A DNA stretch of 64,000 nucleotides from Crocodylus rhombifer (taxonomy: Eukaryota > Chordata > Crocodylia > Crocodylidae). Position numbers and translations under genes: made by a program. Under the pieces are notes generated by a model. The model did not search any database, was not told the DNA's origin, and saw only the letters and a list, made by a program, of their open reading frames with translations. Location: assembly GCA_038503035.1 (NCBI GenBank), contig JAVSML010000994.1, positions 31,201-95,200 of the forward strand, written 5' to 3'. Each line of letters begins with the position of its first letter. The first letter of the stretch is position 1. Positions 1 to 12,330 of this stretch are shown one piece after another.

Positions 1-801
1 CAGAACAAGTACATCAGCAAAACAGATTACACCAAAAATCACAATTAAATATTTACTGCTGGTTCTGTAGTTTCTTATTTCTACAGAAGTTTTCCAGAAA
101 CAGGTGCAACCTTTAGGGCTTCCTGGAAAATCCAGTGATTGAGACCTGGGGCAAAGCAGCTCCTGTGTAAGAACATACCAAATAGTACCATCATCTTGGG
201 TACATCTATTTTAAGCTTTAGATGGTTTCCTTTTGTTCCACATCCCACCTTTTACCTGTATTTGAGTGTGCTGTGGATTAAAAAAAAAAAAATGAAACAA
301 ACAAGCCTGAATTCTATCATACCATTGTATCATTATGATTAAATTGTGTAATAGGACTTGAATGCCATATTGACATAATGAGGAGGCAGCCCTAGGTCTA
401 TTAAATGTGCATCATTTGGATAAAAAAAATTTCCATTATCAAATGAACCATACTTGATAGACTCAGCTCTTCCTTTAAGTTATGTTCACATTACTGATCA
501 TGTACATCTAGCTTTTTACAAAATTGAATTTCTGTTGATGGTTAGTGGATTGTTTGCTTCCAAAAAAAAAGAGGCAAAATCCAGAAATACAAAGTTTTGG
601 AATGGGAAAAGTTGGATTAATCTTTTTTCTTTAAACATCTTAAGAATTATCAGGGCACAGAAAACTAGTATTTTTGTTTCTGAAAAATTTACTTTGAAGT
701 CATACAAAGACCAAAACAGAGATCTCTTTCTAGTGACCCTTAATTTTTATTTGTTGTAGTTTATCCTATTTTTCCTTCTTTCAGACTACTTATTTATGAT
801 G
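1..801. other. Intron 1, no feature recognised
   Basis: AT-rich sequence with short A runs and no repeat or exon that I recognise. The small open frames here lack any recognisable family signature. Confidence 0.6.
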
Positions 802-809
802 ATCTAGTT

Positions 810-1050
810 TAGGGGTTGTCAGCTGGGGGTTTTTGTGTACCTCTGGGGGTACTTGAGAAGGCCCTAGGGGATATGTGCAGGAAAGGATGGAGTGCCGTCA
901 TGTACCATCCCACGAGGCACTCCCCGCCCAGCCAGATGTAGGGTGCAAGGGAAGCTTGCACATGCTGGCTGCTGCCACTCCATGTTTGGCTGTACACCAA
1001 ACACCACCACTGCCGGGGCTGCTCTGATCCAAAAAGGTTGAAAATCCCTG
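810..1050. mobile_element. hAT-type non-autonomous element (241 bp)
   Basis: The ends are TAGGGGTTGTCAGC (810-823) and, on the other strand, CAGGGATTTTCAACC (1050-1036), imperfect terminal inverted repeats of the CAGGG type. The flanks are atctagtt (802-809) and atctaggt (1051-1058), an 8-bp target duplication with 7 of 8 matches, the size made by hAT transposases. The inside is GC-richer than the flanks and has no transposase. Confidence 0.8.
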
Positions 1051-1373
1051 ATCTAGGTATCTACCAAAGAGCAGGTGAGGTACATAATGATGATTACTCA
1101 TAGTATCAGAATCTGCTTAGTTGCTTTTTCAAAACTGCTTCTTCCGGCAACTGTTTTCTTTGCCCTCTCTCCTCCTTTTTTGATACTGAACGACACTGTA
1201 GATTATACATTTAAGAGCACAAAAACAAATGGCATCTAAAACATTCACAACAAGATGAGGAAATTGCTGTTCAAACTGAAATGATTGTAATTTTGAAATA
1301 ATTCTGAAATTGGTTCACATTTGTGATTGTTTGTGGCAAAGCATTCTTTGGGCAGAAATTTTTGACTTAAAAT

Positions 1374-2486
1374 TACAGGTGCACCGATATATTGGTTACA
1401 TATCACACCAGCATCATTTAAAAGGAAAATTAACTTTACTACTTATTGGCTTCTTTTGGCTGGTGTAGCCGATAATGTCACTGATAAAAACAGTAGGCCT
1501 TCTGGCTCATGCCCCTGGATGCTGCATGCAGGCTCGCAGTCACACATGCACGTGGCTAGAAATGCAGCTGGGCAGTATGGAGAGCAGCACCCTGCATGTA
1601 AGTATGTAAAGGGGAAGGGGTATGGCAGTGGGGAAGCCCCATAGTGAAGGAGGGAGAGGGGCTGGGATGCGGGATGCCGCCCTGTCAGGAGGCTCAATGG
1701 AAGCCGAGGCAGGGAGCAGAACAGAGCTATGGTTAGCTTGTCGGGGGGGGGCTCCCAGCTGCTGTGCATATCCCGGGGGGAAACATGGTGGGGGGAGGTC
1801 ATATGCCATGTGCTTCCCAAGATTTGTGTGCAGGGCAGCTGCAGGTCTGCTCGCTTAGGGCTCTCTGCTCTGCTGCATTTCCCTTCGAAGCCCCATGCTG
1901 GCTACACGTCCCCTCCCTGCCCGGCAGCAGTGGGGGTGGCAAGTTGTGCCTTCTGCTGCTGGACAGGCAGCGAGTGTATGGCTGGCTTGGGGCTCCCAAG
2001 GAAAAAGCAACAGAGCGGAGAGCCCTGAGCCCACAGCGGGCAGCTTGCATCCACCTTCACCCTGCTCAGCCCCATTCCAGTTAAGAGCATCCCTGTGCTT
2101 AAAAATGGTGGTGGCAGCACTTGAGCTAAAGTTTATTTGGCAAGCTTTAATTCAAGCGCCCCCCCCGCCGCCATTTTTAAGCATGGACATGCTGCCGTAG
2201 ACAAGCTGCCTGCAGCTGTCTTGCTCCTGGGTCTGGGCCCCATTCACTGCCCTGGTTGGGCAGCACTCCAGCCCCTTTCCCTATTCCGCTACACTCCCTC
2301 CCCCTCCAAATCTGCATTCCCCATACCCTTTTCCTTCCCCTCTACAGACTTACTTGCAGGGAGCTGCTCTCCATGCTGCCCAACTTCATTCCAGTGAATT
2401 GGTTATTGGATTGGTATGGGCCAGTATGGCTGGTTAATACTTGGCTATCGGTATTGGCCAAGAAAATATTTATCGGCTCACCCCTA
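1374..2486. mobile_element. hAT-type element with perfect 8-bp TSD (1113 bp)
   Basis: The left end is TACAGGTGCACCGAT (1374-1388); the right end read on the minus strand is TAGGGGTGAGCCGAT (2486-2472), with 11 of 15 matches. CTTAAAAT occurs immediately outside both ends (1366-1373 and 2487-2494), a perfect 8-bp duplication. The 'gtgcaccgat' start is familiar from vertebrate hAT elements. The interior is GC-rich (about 1490-2350) and holds overlapping false ORFs on both strands; none resembles a hAT transposase. Confidence 0.85.
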
Positions 2487-2494
2487 CTTAAAAT

Positions 2495-4807
2495 AAAATG
2501 TATATCTTTTCAATGAATCCTGTGATGTCTAGAGCACTGCATATTCTGAGGGAAAATATGTTGAATGCAATTTGAGTTCTCTGTATTAAATAGATTCAAG
2601 AATTTTAATCCTTTTTATGAGGTTTCAAGGTAGGTCACTGAATTTGCAATCTTACTGTATCTGACAAGATTTGAAATGTTACCTACTTTTTACCAGCAAC
2701 AGTATATAACATCGGTGAATTTGTGTTGTCTTTGAAAATGGTCTGGATATATTGTGAACATGCACAGTTTCATAACATTTGATATGTTATCTTTGTAAGA
2801 AATTCGGCATTTCTTAGGCCCTTCTTCTCAGACTCATCAGAAACTTCAATTCTTTTCTCTAAAGAAAGCATTAAATGTGTTTTAGAATGTATTATGCTGT
2901 GAAATTGCTGTTATCTGACAGAGTGATATAGTGTGAGTTACCTTAATCAAATGAGTCATGAGAAACGAGATTTTTCCTGAATGGTTGGTTAGAACCTACA
3001 TGGTGACTATCCCCTTGCTGTTTCTGCATGTTTGTGTTACTCCTTTTTAATTTTTTCAGTTAACCTTTAATGTGATGAGAGAATGAACTCTCTATAAGGT
3101 GTTCTGCCATACTTCATGATTTAGTGATTCAGTCAGTGCTTTGATTCTGTACTGTTAGTGCATTATTATTTCTAGATAGTAGTTTTTGGGGAGGCTATAG
3201 TATTCTTCAGGTTATTTTATTGATAAGTGGAACTGACTAGAGTCTAACTAATTTTAATAGTACTATACTGTTGTATTACAGTTGAGATGTTATTCCTACA
3301 GAATAGAAATTACTACTTTCATGCATGCTCAGCAGATGTTGGGTGCTTGATGTGACATTGTTATAGTACTTTATAATGCCTCCATGTGTAATAGTGTGCA
3401 ACTTATTTAGTGTAGGCAAACTGTTTTCTGTGATCTTCAAAATCCTCTGCAAAGGCAGTGTGTAAGATGGTGAGGTGGCAAAATATTTAGAAATCAAAAG
3501 GGAGGAAAAAATAGAATTCCAATTTTTGTACAATTCTGTAATGGTGAATTTTCATAATCTGGTTCTTCCTTGTGTTTAATCAGCAGTGATATAATTAAAT
3601 ACTACTTCTAATTTGTACTTTGATTTAACTTACTAAGATGAATGTAGCAATTCACGAATTTATATAGGTACTTGGTGCATTTTTCAGTGCTTGACTAGCA
3701 CTTCAATATTCTGATAATTGCCAACATTTGGCCTGACAGTCTTTGCTGCCTTGCTTCGGTTTGAACACTGCTCTTTCCTCACCCTCCAACTGTAGTCGCT
3801 GCTGTTTTTCCTGTAGTTTCCTGAGCTAGCTAGGCTAACTTCAGACATCTGCACTAGAGCTGCCCTACTTGCTGAATCATTTCAGAAGTATTGTGAGATA
3901 ACATATTTGACCCATGTGGAACTGATCTTAAACTATTTCTCATAAGCACCCGTTTCTGCTGCTGGAAACCATCAGGATAGATGGCATTTGTGCAGCGGGC
4001 TGGAACCATCAGCAGGTAGCAGTGAGTCTTAGTGTGGAGATCATGCAGACATCTTCAAGTTGAGACAGCTGATGCAGATTGTAATGCCTCTGGATTACCC
4101 CTTTGCTGAACAGCAGTTCTGCAGCTGGGTCACAAGTGCAGAAAAATGGAACTGTATTGTCATGCAAACCAGGAATTACTTCATTAAAAGTTTTGGATTA
4201 CACTTCCATTTTAGTGATGCTTTACATTACAAAATGTGTGCTTAAAATCCAAAGATGTTTTGCCACTGCTTTCTACAGTTGTGCATCACCAGTACATCTG
4301 TCTGTAGCTGCATTTGGACTAGAGAGCAGGATTCAAGTACCTATGCATTCTTTTATTTTAGGGACTTGTTACCACCGTAAAATTAAATGGCTGCAGAATG
4401 GCAATGCAGTGCACATACTGGGTACTCTTTCTGGCCACCAGGCTAAGCAGCTTTTTGAGCCTTCCCTGTGTGTTCAGTGTTGGTTTTTAGGGTTGTTTTT
4501 TTTGAGACAGTGAGGCACTTCACTGCTAGCCTGGCCTCCCTGTTCTGTTCCAGCAGTTGCCTCTGGAATTCTTGCTTATCTGACCTGTGACCTTCATTTT
4601 GCATATCTTGCAGCAAGTTATCCTTGAACCTTTCTTTTCCCTTGCTGACATATAAGGTTCCTTTACCCCAAGGAGCTTGGGTGCCTACCTTAGTGTGGTA
4701 GAAGTAGAACACGCTGAAAAGGCAATGAAAATAATTACATTCATGTTTTAGGGGGAAGAGAACTTTTTTTTCTGTTCTGCATCATAATGAAGCTGCAAGT
4801 TGATTAA
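2495..4807. other. Intron 1, no feature recognised
   Basis: Unique-looking AT-rich intron. I see no exon, recognised repeat or RNA gene. Confidence 0.55.
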
Positions 4808-4815
4808 TTCTAACT

Positions 4816-5097
4816 CAGTGGTTCTCAACTGTTTTTAGACTGGGCAACCCTCAGAAAATGCCAGCTCTTAATTTTCACTTGTTTTCTGATTACAGAATAA
4901 CAACAGAGCATCTCTTCTGTTACAGAGAACTCGGAAAAAACAAAAAGTCAGAATGTTTTCAACAATGGGAATCCTTATTTGAAATATCTTGGTTTATCTT
5001 GTGATTCATGTTTGCACACCTAACTGCTAATGTGTGGCAACCTTGAAAGCATCTCAAGGCACCCCAGGGTGCTGCACACCATGGTTGAAAATTGCTG
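4816..5097. mobile_element. hAT MITE, family A copy 1
   Basis: It starts CAGTGGTTCTCAACTG and ends GGTTGAAAATTGCTG, an imperfect inverted repeat. The flanks ttctaact and ctctactt match at 5 of 8 positions. The internal markers 'ttgcacacctaac', 'gtggca' and 'ctgttacagagaa' are shared with the copies at about 6758, 9488 and 43015. Confidence 0.75.
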
Positions 5098-5224
5098 CTC
5101 TACTTTGTATAATTTTTATATTTCATTCTCCACATTTGTTTATTCAGAAACAGCTGCATCTTGGGTCAGTAGCTTTCCATCATAATGGAAAACACTTGCT
5201 TTTGTTTTAATAAGACAAATATAA

Positions 5225-6008
5225 TTTCATAGTTTGTAGGGTCGGAAGGGACCTGAGCAGATCATCTAGTCCGACCCCCTGCCATGGCAGGAAAGAATAC
5301 TGGGGTCAAATGATCCCAGCAAGATGTTCATCTAACCTCCTTTTAAACACCCCCAGGGTAGGAGCCTGCACCACTTCTCTTGGAAGCTGGTTCCAGACCC
5401 TAGCCACCCTGACCGTGAAGTAGCACCTCCTGATATCTAACCTAAACCTACCCTCTGCCAGCTTGTGACCGTTATTCCTGGTCACTCCTGGCGGTGCTTG
5501 GGGGAACAGTGACTCCCCCAATGCCTGCTGATCCCCCCTGACTAGTTTATAACAGGCTACAAGATCCCCTCTCAGCCTTCTCTTTTGGAGGTTGAACGGG
5601 TTCAGGTCCCGTAGCCTCTCCTCATAGGGCCTGCCCTGCTGTCCCCTGATCATGCGAGTGGCCCCTCTGGACCCTCTCCATGGTTGTTCCTCCCGAGGTG
5701 CATCACCTTGCACTTGTCTGTGTTGAAACCCATCCTATTTTCGTCCGCCCACCCTTGTAACCTGTCTAGGTCTGATTGTAGCCTGTTGCATCCTTCCAAT
5801 GTGCCCACGTCCCCCCACATCTTAGTGTCATCAGCAAATCTGAACAGGGTGCTTTTTACCCCCTCATCCAAATCGCTGATGAAGATGTTGAACAGTGCGG
5901 GCCCGAGGACCGAGCCCTGCAGAACCCCACTGTCCACGTCCTTCTGGGTTGAGAAGGACCCATCCACTACCACCCTCTGGGTGCGGCCCACCAGCCAGTT
6001 GGCGACCC
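5225..6008 (-). mobile_element. CR1 LINE, 5'-truncated, with RT fragment
   Basis: The minus strand reads the end of the CR1 reverse transcriptase: [20 protein letters not shown], then [10 protein letters not shown] (catalytic FADD box), and the C-terminal end with [20 protein letters not shown] to RRLDEHLAGII. The 3' end at 5225 carries the CR1-type 'tcatagtttgtaggg' signature. Compared with the 45-kb copy, about 280 bp are missing near 5682 (between CTCTCCATG and the 'cctcccgaggtgcatcacc' stretch). The homology stops at about 6008. Confidence 0.9.
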
Positions 6009-6757
6009 AACAATATGTGTATTTTGAGCTGGCTCAGTTGCCTATTAACTCTGGGACTTCTTACTGTACACGGTTTTAAAACTATTGTAGGTGTTGATGA
6101 CATCGGAGGCTTGAGAATTGAGATTGGAAGAAGGAACAACTTTGCCAACATCTGTTAGAAAATTGTCTGTATGTGGAGGTGGTTGCTTGTGTACAGTTCA
6201 GCAGAACAGTGACTATGAATGTAGTCTGTGGGAAGCTTGTCTTGTCCTGGAATCTCATGAACTGCTCTGAGTTTCTTCTCTGAGGAAGGTTTGCAAGCAG
6301 AATGAGCCACCGGTAAACAAATTCCTGTACTATGTGAACATAACTAAGATGCTGACTGGGACTTAGAATCTTGCTTACAACATAATATGTCTTTTCCACC
6401 CCATTTGCCCTCAGACAGAGGGCTTGCAGCCCAGGAGTCTTTGATTTATACACCCATAGGTCATATAGTGGGGATACATACTCAAGGCTTTCTCTGACCA
6501 TACTTCAGTGCTAGTACTAGTCTGGGAAAAGTGTCTGTGTGGGTGTCTGCATGTGTTTATAGTGCCGTGTAGCTGCAAGCAATGTTAGTTTTTTTGCCAT
6601 CTCAATTCTAGACGTATTGGTTAATAGCAAAATCTCAGCCAGAATAAATACAATTTTTTTTTTCTCCTGTAGGAAAATTCATTTTGGTTGTGTATGATGG
6701 GGGGTGGGCTAATACCAAGCTATTTCTTTTTGCTGTCAGCTGAGGCAGATTCTGTAA
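6009..6757. other. Intron 1, no feature recognised
   Basis: It begins at the CR1 break. A 139-aa open frame on the minus strand (6082-6501) shows no recognisable family and has no supporting signal. Confidence 0.5.
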
Positions 6758-7070
6758 CAGTAATTATTCTGACAATTGCACAACTTTTTTTTTTTTTTTT
6801 TTTTTTATGAGTCAAGGCGCACCTCTCAAAAAAATACCAGCTGTTAGCTTTCACTGGTTTTTTAACTCTTGAAAAATTATAGTGCTGTTCTTCTGTTACA
6901 GAGAATAAAATAATAGGGTAGAATGTTTTTGTTGCCCATTAGACTCCCATTAGACGTATCTGAGTTTCTCTTGTGGATTGCATGTAGGTGTTTATTTGCA
7001 CACCTAACAGTGCTAATGCTGTGGCACCTTTAAGGATCTCAGCACCCCAATTAAGAATTTGTGTGTGGGA
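6758..7070. mobile_element. hAT MITE, family A copy 2 (diverged)
   Basis: It shares the internal order of family A: 'aaggcgcacctctcaaaa', 'ttctgttacagagaataaa', 'tttgcacacctaacagtgct', 'gtggcacctttaaggatctc'. A run of about 20 T near 6785 replaces the left-end region. The ends are worn and given approximately. Confidence 0.65.
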
Positions 7071-9479
7071 ATCTCTTCTACTTCACTGCAGTTAAAAAAA
7101 CAAAACAAAACAAAAAACCAAAAATAAAACCTGTGACTTCTCTCCCATCCTAAATTCCTGCTTTTTTGTCTGGTGGTACATGTTTTTTAGGTTTTTATTC
7201 CTGTCTGGATTGTTGTCTGATTTGGCTTCTCTGACAGTCTTGTTGAGGTTCTTTTGTAGAGTTGCTGATATCAGGTCTATCTTCCAAAACTTTATCAAAC
7301 TTGCACGGGGGTTCACCTGAACTTTTGTGTGCTCCAACTTTTCATAAGTGCAGAAATGGATCTTTCAGGCTCCATCTCTGCTTTGGCACTGTTTTTATTA
7401 TATAGAAACAACAAAGGCTGTATTTAAAAAGGAGTTCAAAACTTGACCCAGGTATGTTTAAACTGGTATGTGACTTCTGGTGCAGAGAAAGAAAGTGAAG
7501 AAATGTCTCTTTTTGGAGGCTATGTGAAAGTTCTGAGGTAAGTTCAGGTGCTTACCACTGCAGAATACCTTGGCTTTCCTTTTTATAGAAAAAAACATCA
7601 CTCTAATGTATACCTTTTGTGCATGGTAAGCTAGGTTGGCTTCATAGTGTATATAGACATCAGTAAAAGTTGGGGAGGAAAGGAAGAGTTGCGTTAAAAC
7701 CTGGGTAAGGGGGCATGTCTTTGTTACCGAGTTAGCCAAGACTAACATGGGTGATGCCCTTTTTGGTGGGAGAATGGATTAGAGTCTAAGCTGTACTCTT
7801 AATTGGACAGGTAGTCCACTCTTTTTTTCTTCCGGGGAAGGGGTGGTGCAAATTAAATTGTGTGAGTGCTAAAAGTCTTTATCTAGAGTTCCTCCTATGT
7901 ACCCAGGACAGAGGTTCGCCCAAAAATCTCTGCGGAAGGCATTAGAGAAGGGTTCTGTTCATAACTGCACAGGAACCAAGTAATGTTTTAGGGGGTGAAA
8001 GGGGTACAGCTCCTGTCATGATACAGTAATTTCATTAGGGTTTTGCAGTGTGGTTGCTTAGACCTGAGCCAGGCTGACCTGGGTGTGAGACATGAGAGTT
8101 GATTGCCAAAGCTATTCGGAAGTGCAGATGATGTTCTGCTGTTTGATCACAGGAGGCATCTTCCAGATGGCAAAAGTGTCTTTCACCAGGAATGCTATCT
8201 TTTGAAGCATAAAGGTCAGGTTGCTTAAATGCCTGAAGTGGAGAGAGTTTGTAAATGTAGTGACAGAGCAATAAGAATATACTGCTCAGTGAACTCTCAG
8301 AAGACCAGGACTGGGCATGGTGGTTCACCAGGTTCATATTTGTACCAGACACTAAATCCCTTATTCTTGAACCCTGTCTAAAAGTGGAGAACCTTGCTGT
8401 GCCATTCACCATGTGGTTCTACCTAGTGGAAAGGTAAACTGCTGTGTATATTTGCAGATTCTCCAAATACCACATACTTTATAGGTGAAGCTTTCTTTTA
8501 GTACATACACAAATGCTGTCATCTAGCCCTGGCTTAGTGTCAGGGTGGATAATCCGTAGAAAGGTTTAGAATGAAATGGCTTGGATAACAGGACTACTCT
8601 GTAAGTATATGGGTAGCCTTTTGAATGGTGCAAATGCATTGTTTCTGTAAATTTTTTGTTAGTAAAAAAATTAGAAAGCAAAGACATTTTAACTTTTAAT
8701 AGTTTAAAATGCCATTATAGTGTGGAAAGAAGGTGTAATATAATTATTCAGAACATGGATCAGTTGCATAGATCAAGGCTTGTAGGAAGAGACTAGATAT
8801 TATTAGCAGTGTATTGTTTCAGCATAACAGTTACTGCATGGTAGCTACTTTTGTGTACCTTGCAATGTCAGTAGGCACTTTTAGTCATGGAGAGAGACAA
8901 GATCTCTCTAAAAAAAAATAATCTTGGCAGTCCTATAAATTTAGCATGCAACAGTGCAAATTTAACGGCTCTACCAAATGCCAAGGGAACTTTTCTGTTT
9001 TCTGTTTCCTTGATATCATGGAATTGCTTAAATGAAAGACACTTTCAGCATCCCTTCCATTTCTTAAAACTGATCAATGTCATTGGACAAACATGCTATA
9101 AATATGCAGATGAGTCTGCAAAAGCCTGGGTTTTAGTTCTCACTAGTCGCAAGAATTTTTGTAGCTAGTAAAATTACTCAGCTATAACAATAGATTCTTC
9201 CTCTCTTTTTTTTTTTGAAAAATTTTATGCTGATGGATATTATTTCCCATCTGCAAAGGAATCTTTTTGATTAAACATTTACAAAATGGAACCATAATTA
9301 AACAACTCAGTCGGGCTGTGGGTGGTATTCTTTTAAAGATGTTATATAAACTGCTTCATCAGTTTTCAGCTTTTAGGTGAAATGATGCTATGTCTTTTTT
9401 ACCAGCAGATGGTTAAAAGAAAATTACTGGCTTTGCCAGACACATCAGGATAAGGCAGAGTATGGTTAGTGGGAAGTCT
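7071..9479. other. Intron 1, nothing firm
   Basis: Mostly unique-looking intron. 7710-7750 ('ttagccaagactaacatggg') resembles the tail of a common amniote repeat containing 'cagactaacacgg', on the opposite strand, but it is too short to classify. Confidence 0.45.
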
Positions 9480-9487
9480 GACTAGTA

Positions 9488-9766
9488 CAGTGAAAATCTC
9501 AACTTTTTTGGACTCAAGGCACCCTTTGGAAAATGGGAGGTTTTAACTTTTGCTTGTTTTTTTTTTAACCAGGGAAAACTAATAAAGCAATTCATCTGTT
9601 GTAAATAAATTTGAAAGACTGCAACAGGCCAGATACCATGCATTCGTCTTTGATATCTCTGGGTTTATCTTGCAAATTATGTGTAGAGGTGTTTGTGTAC
9701 CCAACAGTGCTAATATTACATGAAGTCCTTAAAAAGATTTCATGGCACCCTGGTTGAGAATCACTA
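9488..9766. mobile_element. hAT MITE, family A copy 3 with TSD
   Basis: The left end is CAGTGAAAATCTCAAC and the right end GGTTGAGAATCACTA. The flanks gactagta (9480-9487) and gactagat (9767-9774) share six of eight bases. The internal markers match the copies at 4816, 6758 and 43015 ('gtttatcttgcaaattatgt', 'gtacccaacagtgctaat'). Confidence 0.75.
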
Positions 9767-9774
9767 GACTAGAT

Positions 9775-11203
9775 GTACTATTGATTGTTCCTTCATCTTC
9801 TAACCGTTGACAAAGCCGTTTTGAATGGGCTTTTTTTAAGAGAGGAAAAGAACTTTCTCTCTTGGGTCTGTAAAAGCCTTCATCTTAAAATGCAAGGCTT
9901 TTTTACTTCTGTTCAGCAACGATAATATAATCTGAGGACATAGTAATTGTTTAACATCTTACTTTATTTTTTCCTTTCTTCCTTTGAAAGTCAACCAGTA
10001 TCCCAGGGCTTACTGTAGAGACAGTCACTATCAGTTTTTCTCCCTGGATGATAGTCATGAATACCTAGTCGCATGTTCGGGGTAATGCATGTTAGTCAGG
10101 GCTCAGTTGGTCAGAGCCAGTAGTGGGCTCTGGATCAAGGTTGGCCAACCTGTGGCGGATGGTAGACTGGGGAGAGAGCAGAAAGCTGAGCAATAGATTA
10201 AGTAAGGGAAAGTGATTAGAGTGGCACTTAAGGAGGGTATGGGGCTAATTTGGGGAACATCTACCAGAGAGAGAGGCCCCCACTCATCTATATGGTGGAT
10301 GCTAGAAAATAGTGCCATCAGTCCTTACGTTGTGTGCTATTCCTTCCTGATATGTCTTTAGAAGTATCCCCAGGCAAATGACCTTAGATTTAACATTATT
10401 ACCTGATTTGAAGTTTGATTATTTTATTCTTTCCTTTGTGCTTAATATTCTTTTCCTGATGTTCCATGCTTTCTTTCATTTAGACATCTTTGCGTGGCTC
10501 TTCTATGTTCACCTTCTGAGCATGAATATTTTTTTAAATTGAATAACTTGCTGAAATAATTTCTGTAATGTATGCTATGCACTTCCAGTGTCTTTTCATC
10601 CTGGTGCTTGGACATCAGAACATCTAAATGTTAATCATGTTCTGCGCTCTGTCCGTGATGGCCATGTGAGTCTTGAGCTGTAGAACGTGTAGATAGGTAC
10701 CAGCTGCTGTAATGGGGGGGGGTTCTTTCACTTTTGGTGGTTAGTCCTCTGAAGAAAGTCAATTCTGTTAAGTTCCTGAAGTGGTTTTCTGGTCTTAACA
10801 GCATTGGTATCTTAACCCTGATTCCTAGCCTCTTTGAGCCTTGTGGTATATGTGCTGTAGGTTGGCAACTCCACTCTGAAAAGATGGTCCCTGCCTCTTC
10901 TTTTCTAAATAGAGAAAGGAGGCAAAGGATGAGAGTGTGAGAGAGAATGCAGCTTGGCAGAAACCTAGATTTGCAGTAAAGGTGACTAATAGGGGGCCAA
11001 ACTTTTCGGTAGGTGTATGCCACAAGTTAGCGCCACACCCTTCCAGAGTGTCACACTAATAATATCCTTGCCCAGTCTGTTCCCTGCCCTATCTGGCAGT
11101 ATGCTACCTGTCTTCTCCCTGATGTGTGGTGTGTGACAAACAAGAGGTTGCCTGTGCCACTTGTGGTACTCGTGCCACAAGGATGGCAAGCCTATATTCA
11201 TAA
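9775..11203. other. Intron 1, nothing firm
   Basis: 10128-10150 (gatcaaggttggccaacctg) looks like the left end of another hAT element, but I cannot find its partner end. The open frames here (10631-11023 minus and others) show no family signature. Confidence 0.4.
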
Positions 11204-11544
11204 TTTCATAGTTTGTAGGGTCGGAAGGGACCTGAGCAGATCATCTAGTCCGACCCCCTGCCATGGCAGGAAAGAATACTGGGGTCAAATGACCCCAGCA
11301 AGATGTTCATCTAACCTCCTCTTAAACACCCCCAGGGTAGGAGCCTGCACCACTTCTCTTGGAAGCTGGTTCCAGACCCTAGCTGCCCTGACTGTGAAGT
11401 AGTGCCTCCTGATATCTAACCTAAACCTACCCTCTGCCAGCTTGTGACCATTATTCCTGGTCACTTCTGGCGGTGCTCGGGGAAACAGTGACTTCCCCAA
11501 TGCCTGCTGATCCCCCCTGACTAGTTTATAACAGGCCACAAGAG
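11204..11544 (-). mobile_element. CR1 LINE 3' end, close relative of the 5225 copy
   Basis: About 340 bp align without gaps to 5225-5565 with roughly 13 differences, nearly all transitions (about 96% identity by eye). The minus strand encodes the CR1 RT C-terminal end [20 protein letters not shown] to RRLDEHLAGVI. It is 5'-truncated at about 11544, as is usual for LINE insertion. Confidence 0.9.
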
Positions 11545-12136
11545 AAGAACAGGCCACTATATTGAAGAAGGACATGAGCTCTTTTGTGACTTGTGGCTTA
11601 ATGAGTGAAGAGTTCTGTATAAAGTGGCTTTTTGGTCCCTGGCGAAGCAAATACCAGAATTCCTGTGCAGGTAGTCACATGGGAAATGCACTGATGTAAT
11701 TCTAAATTTGCCGCTTTAGTGAGAAGTTTTCCTTGCTGATAGTTTGTATGTGTGAAAGCATGTTGGTTTATTCAGTTAGAGGATTCTGTATAGCATCATA
11801 GTCTTGTTTACTCACACTTTTCTGATGTTGACATGTTTTCATTTTTCATTTCTTCTTGATATTTGGACTAGCATAATAGAGGATTTGGAGACATGGTTTA
11901 CAAGAAGGTTCTAACTAAACTTCAAGAATGGTGTATTGGTGGCTGATTGTATTTCAGTGTCACTTGTTTTGCTGATGTCTTATGGAAAGCTATTTTCTAA
12001 GGCAAGGCAGCAGTATGTTCTGGGGCTGGGTGTATGGTGAGTTATTCAAACTTTGAAAAAAGCATAATCTGTCTTTGAGATGTGTGGAAGATTTAAGGTC
12101 TCAGTGGATTCATTTGTAATATAGCTGAAATATTTA
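11545..12136. other. Intron 1, no feature recognised
   Basis: Nothing recognised between the CR1 truncation point and the next MITE. Confidence 0.5.
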
Positions 12137-12144
12137 ATGTAAAC

Positions 12145-12330
12145 CAGTAGTTTTCAACGTGTGATCCCTGGATTCCTGGAGGTCAATAGACTGTCTAAGG
12201 GATCCACAAAAGATATCTATGATCAGTCAAAAGTATGTGACTATCCACACGTATAATTTAAACATGTCCACACGACCATTCAAATTTTTTTAGGAGTCTG
12301 CAAATGGAAAAAAAATGTTGAAAACCACTG
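12145..12330. mobile_element. hAT MITE (186 bp) with TSD
   Basis: The left end is CAGTAGTTTTCAAC; the right end read on the minus strand is CAGTGGTTTTCAAC (13 of 14 matches). The left flank is atgtaaac (12137-12144); the right flank is atgt-gt-aaac (12331-12340), the same 8-mer with a 2-bp insertion. The inside has no coding capacity. Confidence 0.82.

Noticed and set aside
1443..2250. Overlapping 80-125 aa frames on both strands
   Set aside because: They lie inside the GC-rich hAT element bounded by a perfect target duplication; low stop density follows from GC content.
6082..6501. 139-aa minus frame
   Set aside because: No family resemblance, splice or promoter support; a single long frame of this size is expected by chance in 64 kb.
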